NCBI GenBank assembly: GCA_020855015.1
Contig: JAHKLP010000099.1
Span: forward strand, 1 to 27,768
Source: Methanobacterium sp.
GTDB lineage: Archaea > Methanobacteriota > Methanobacteria > Methanobacteriales > Methanobacteriaceae
DNA length: 27,768 nt
Direction of reading: 5' to 3'
Shown here one piece after another: positions 27,039-27,768 of the stretch (its first letter is position 1; each line of letters starts with the position of its first letter). The position numbers and the translations under genes are program-made. The notes beneath the pieces are model-generated. The model saw only the letters and a list, made by a program, of their open reading frames with translations. It was not told the DNA's origin and ran no database searches.

Positions 27039-27768
<730 letters not shown>

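Overview
The window looks like a chromosomal segment of a methanogenic archaeon, most likely Methanobacterium or a close relative in the Methanobacteriaceae. This is inferred from the archaeal types of LeuS and TruD, a DadD-type deaminase, a phosphomevalonate dehydratase (aconitase X) small subunit, a coenzyme F390 synthetase-like enzyme, and a cluster of DUF5518-type small membrane proteins. AT-rich intergenic DNA with archaeal TATA boxes, GGAGG/GGTGA ribosome binding sites and oligo-T terminators agrees. Genes are dense; no intergenic gap exceeds about 290 bases. I saw no rRNA, tRNA, CRISPR array, insertion sequence or prophage.

Layout. (1) 1-1378: the 3' end of one gene and a complete gene, both encoding repeats of a membrane module ending in Y-N-x-L-x-P-x-(I/V)-G-G. 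(2) 1495-3884: the small subunit of phosphomevalonate dehydratase and a 7TM-PAS-HisKA_2 sensor kinase. (3) 3931-5713, minus strand: four paralogous small Gly-rich membrane proteins, the first-transcribed one broken by a one-base frameshift. (4) 6009-10116: a metal-dependent amidohydrolase, then a copper operon (CopA ATPase, 48-residue YHS protein, 46-residue basic protein). (5) 10253-12431: truD and hisF, divergent. (6) 12604-15496: a membrane-anchored M14-like metallopeptidase, an HTH-ferredoxin regulator with a near-perfect palindrome at its predicted transcription start, and, convergent to it, a PaaK/F390-synthetase-like enzyme. (7) 15745-18192: an SsuA/TauA-type ABC importer in the order binding protein, permease, ATPase, with an inverted repeat at the promoter. 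(8) 18280-23643: DUF3795 protein, HAD phosphatase, dadD, hisG, FAH-family enzyme and a GNAT acetyltransferase. (9) 23713-27768, minus strand: leuS, cutA and a 5'-truncated nadE.

Much of the right half is housekeeping: histidine synthesis (hisF, hisG), tRNA charging and modification (leuS, truD), NAD synthesis (nadE), adenosine salvage (dadD) and metal homeostasis (copA, YHS, cutA). The accessory interest lies in the repeated membrane modules, the DUF5518 paralog array with its fresh frameshift, and the uncharacterised regulator, peptidase and ABC loci. Several promoters carry clean inverted repeats that look like operators: 1403-1419, 13523-13541 and 15713-15735. The strongest candidate for an undescribed regulatory circuit is the HTH-ferredoxin gene with its own palindrome, next to the F390-synthetase-like gene. 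That functional link is inference.
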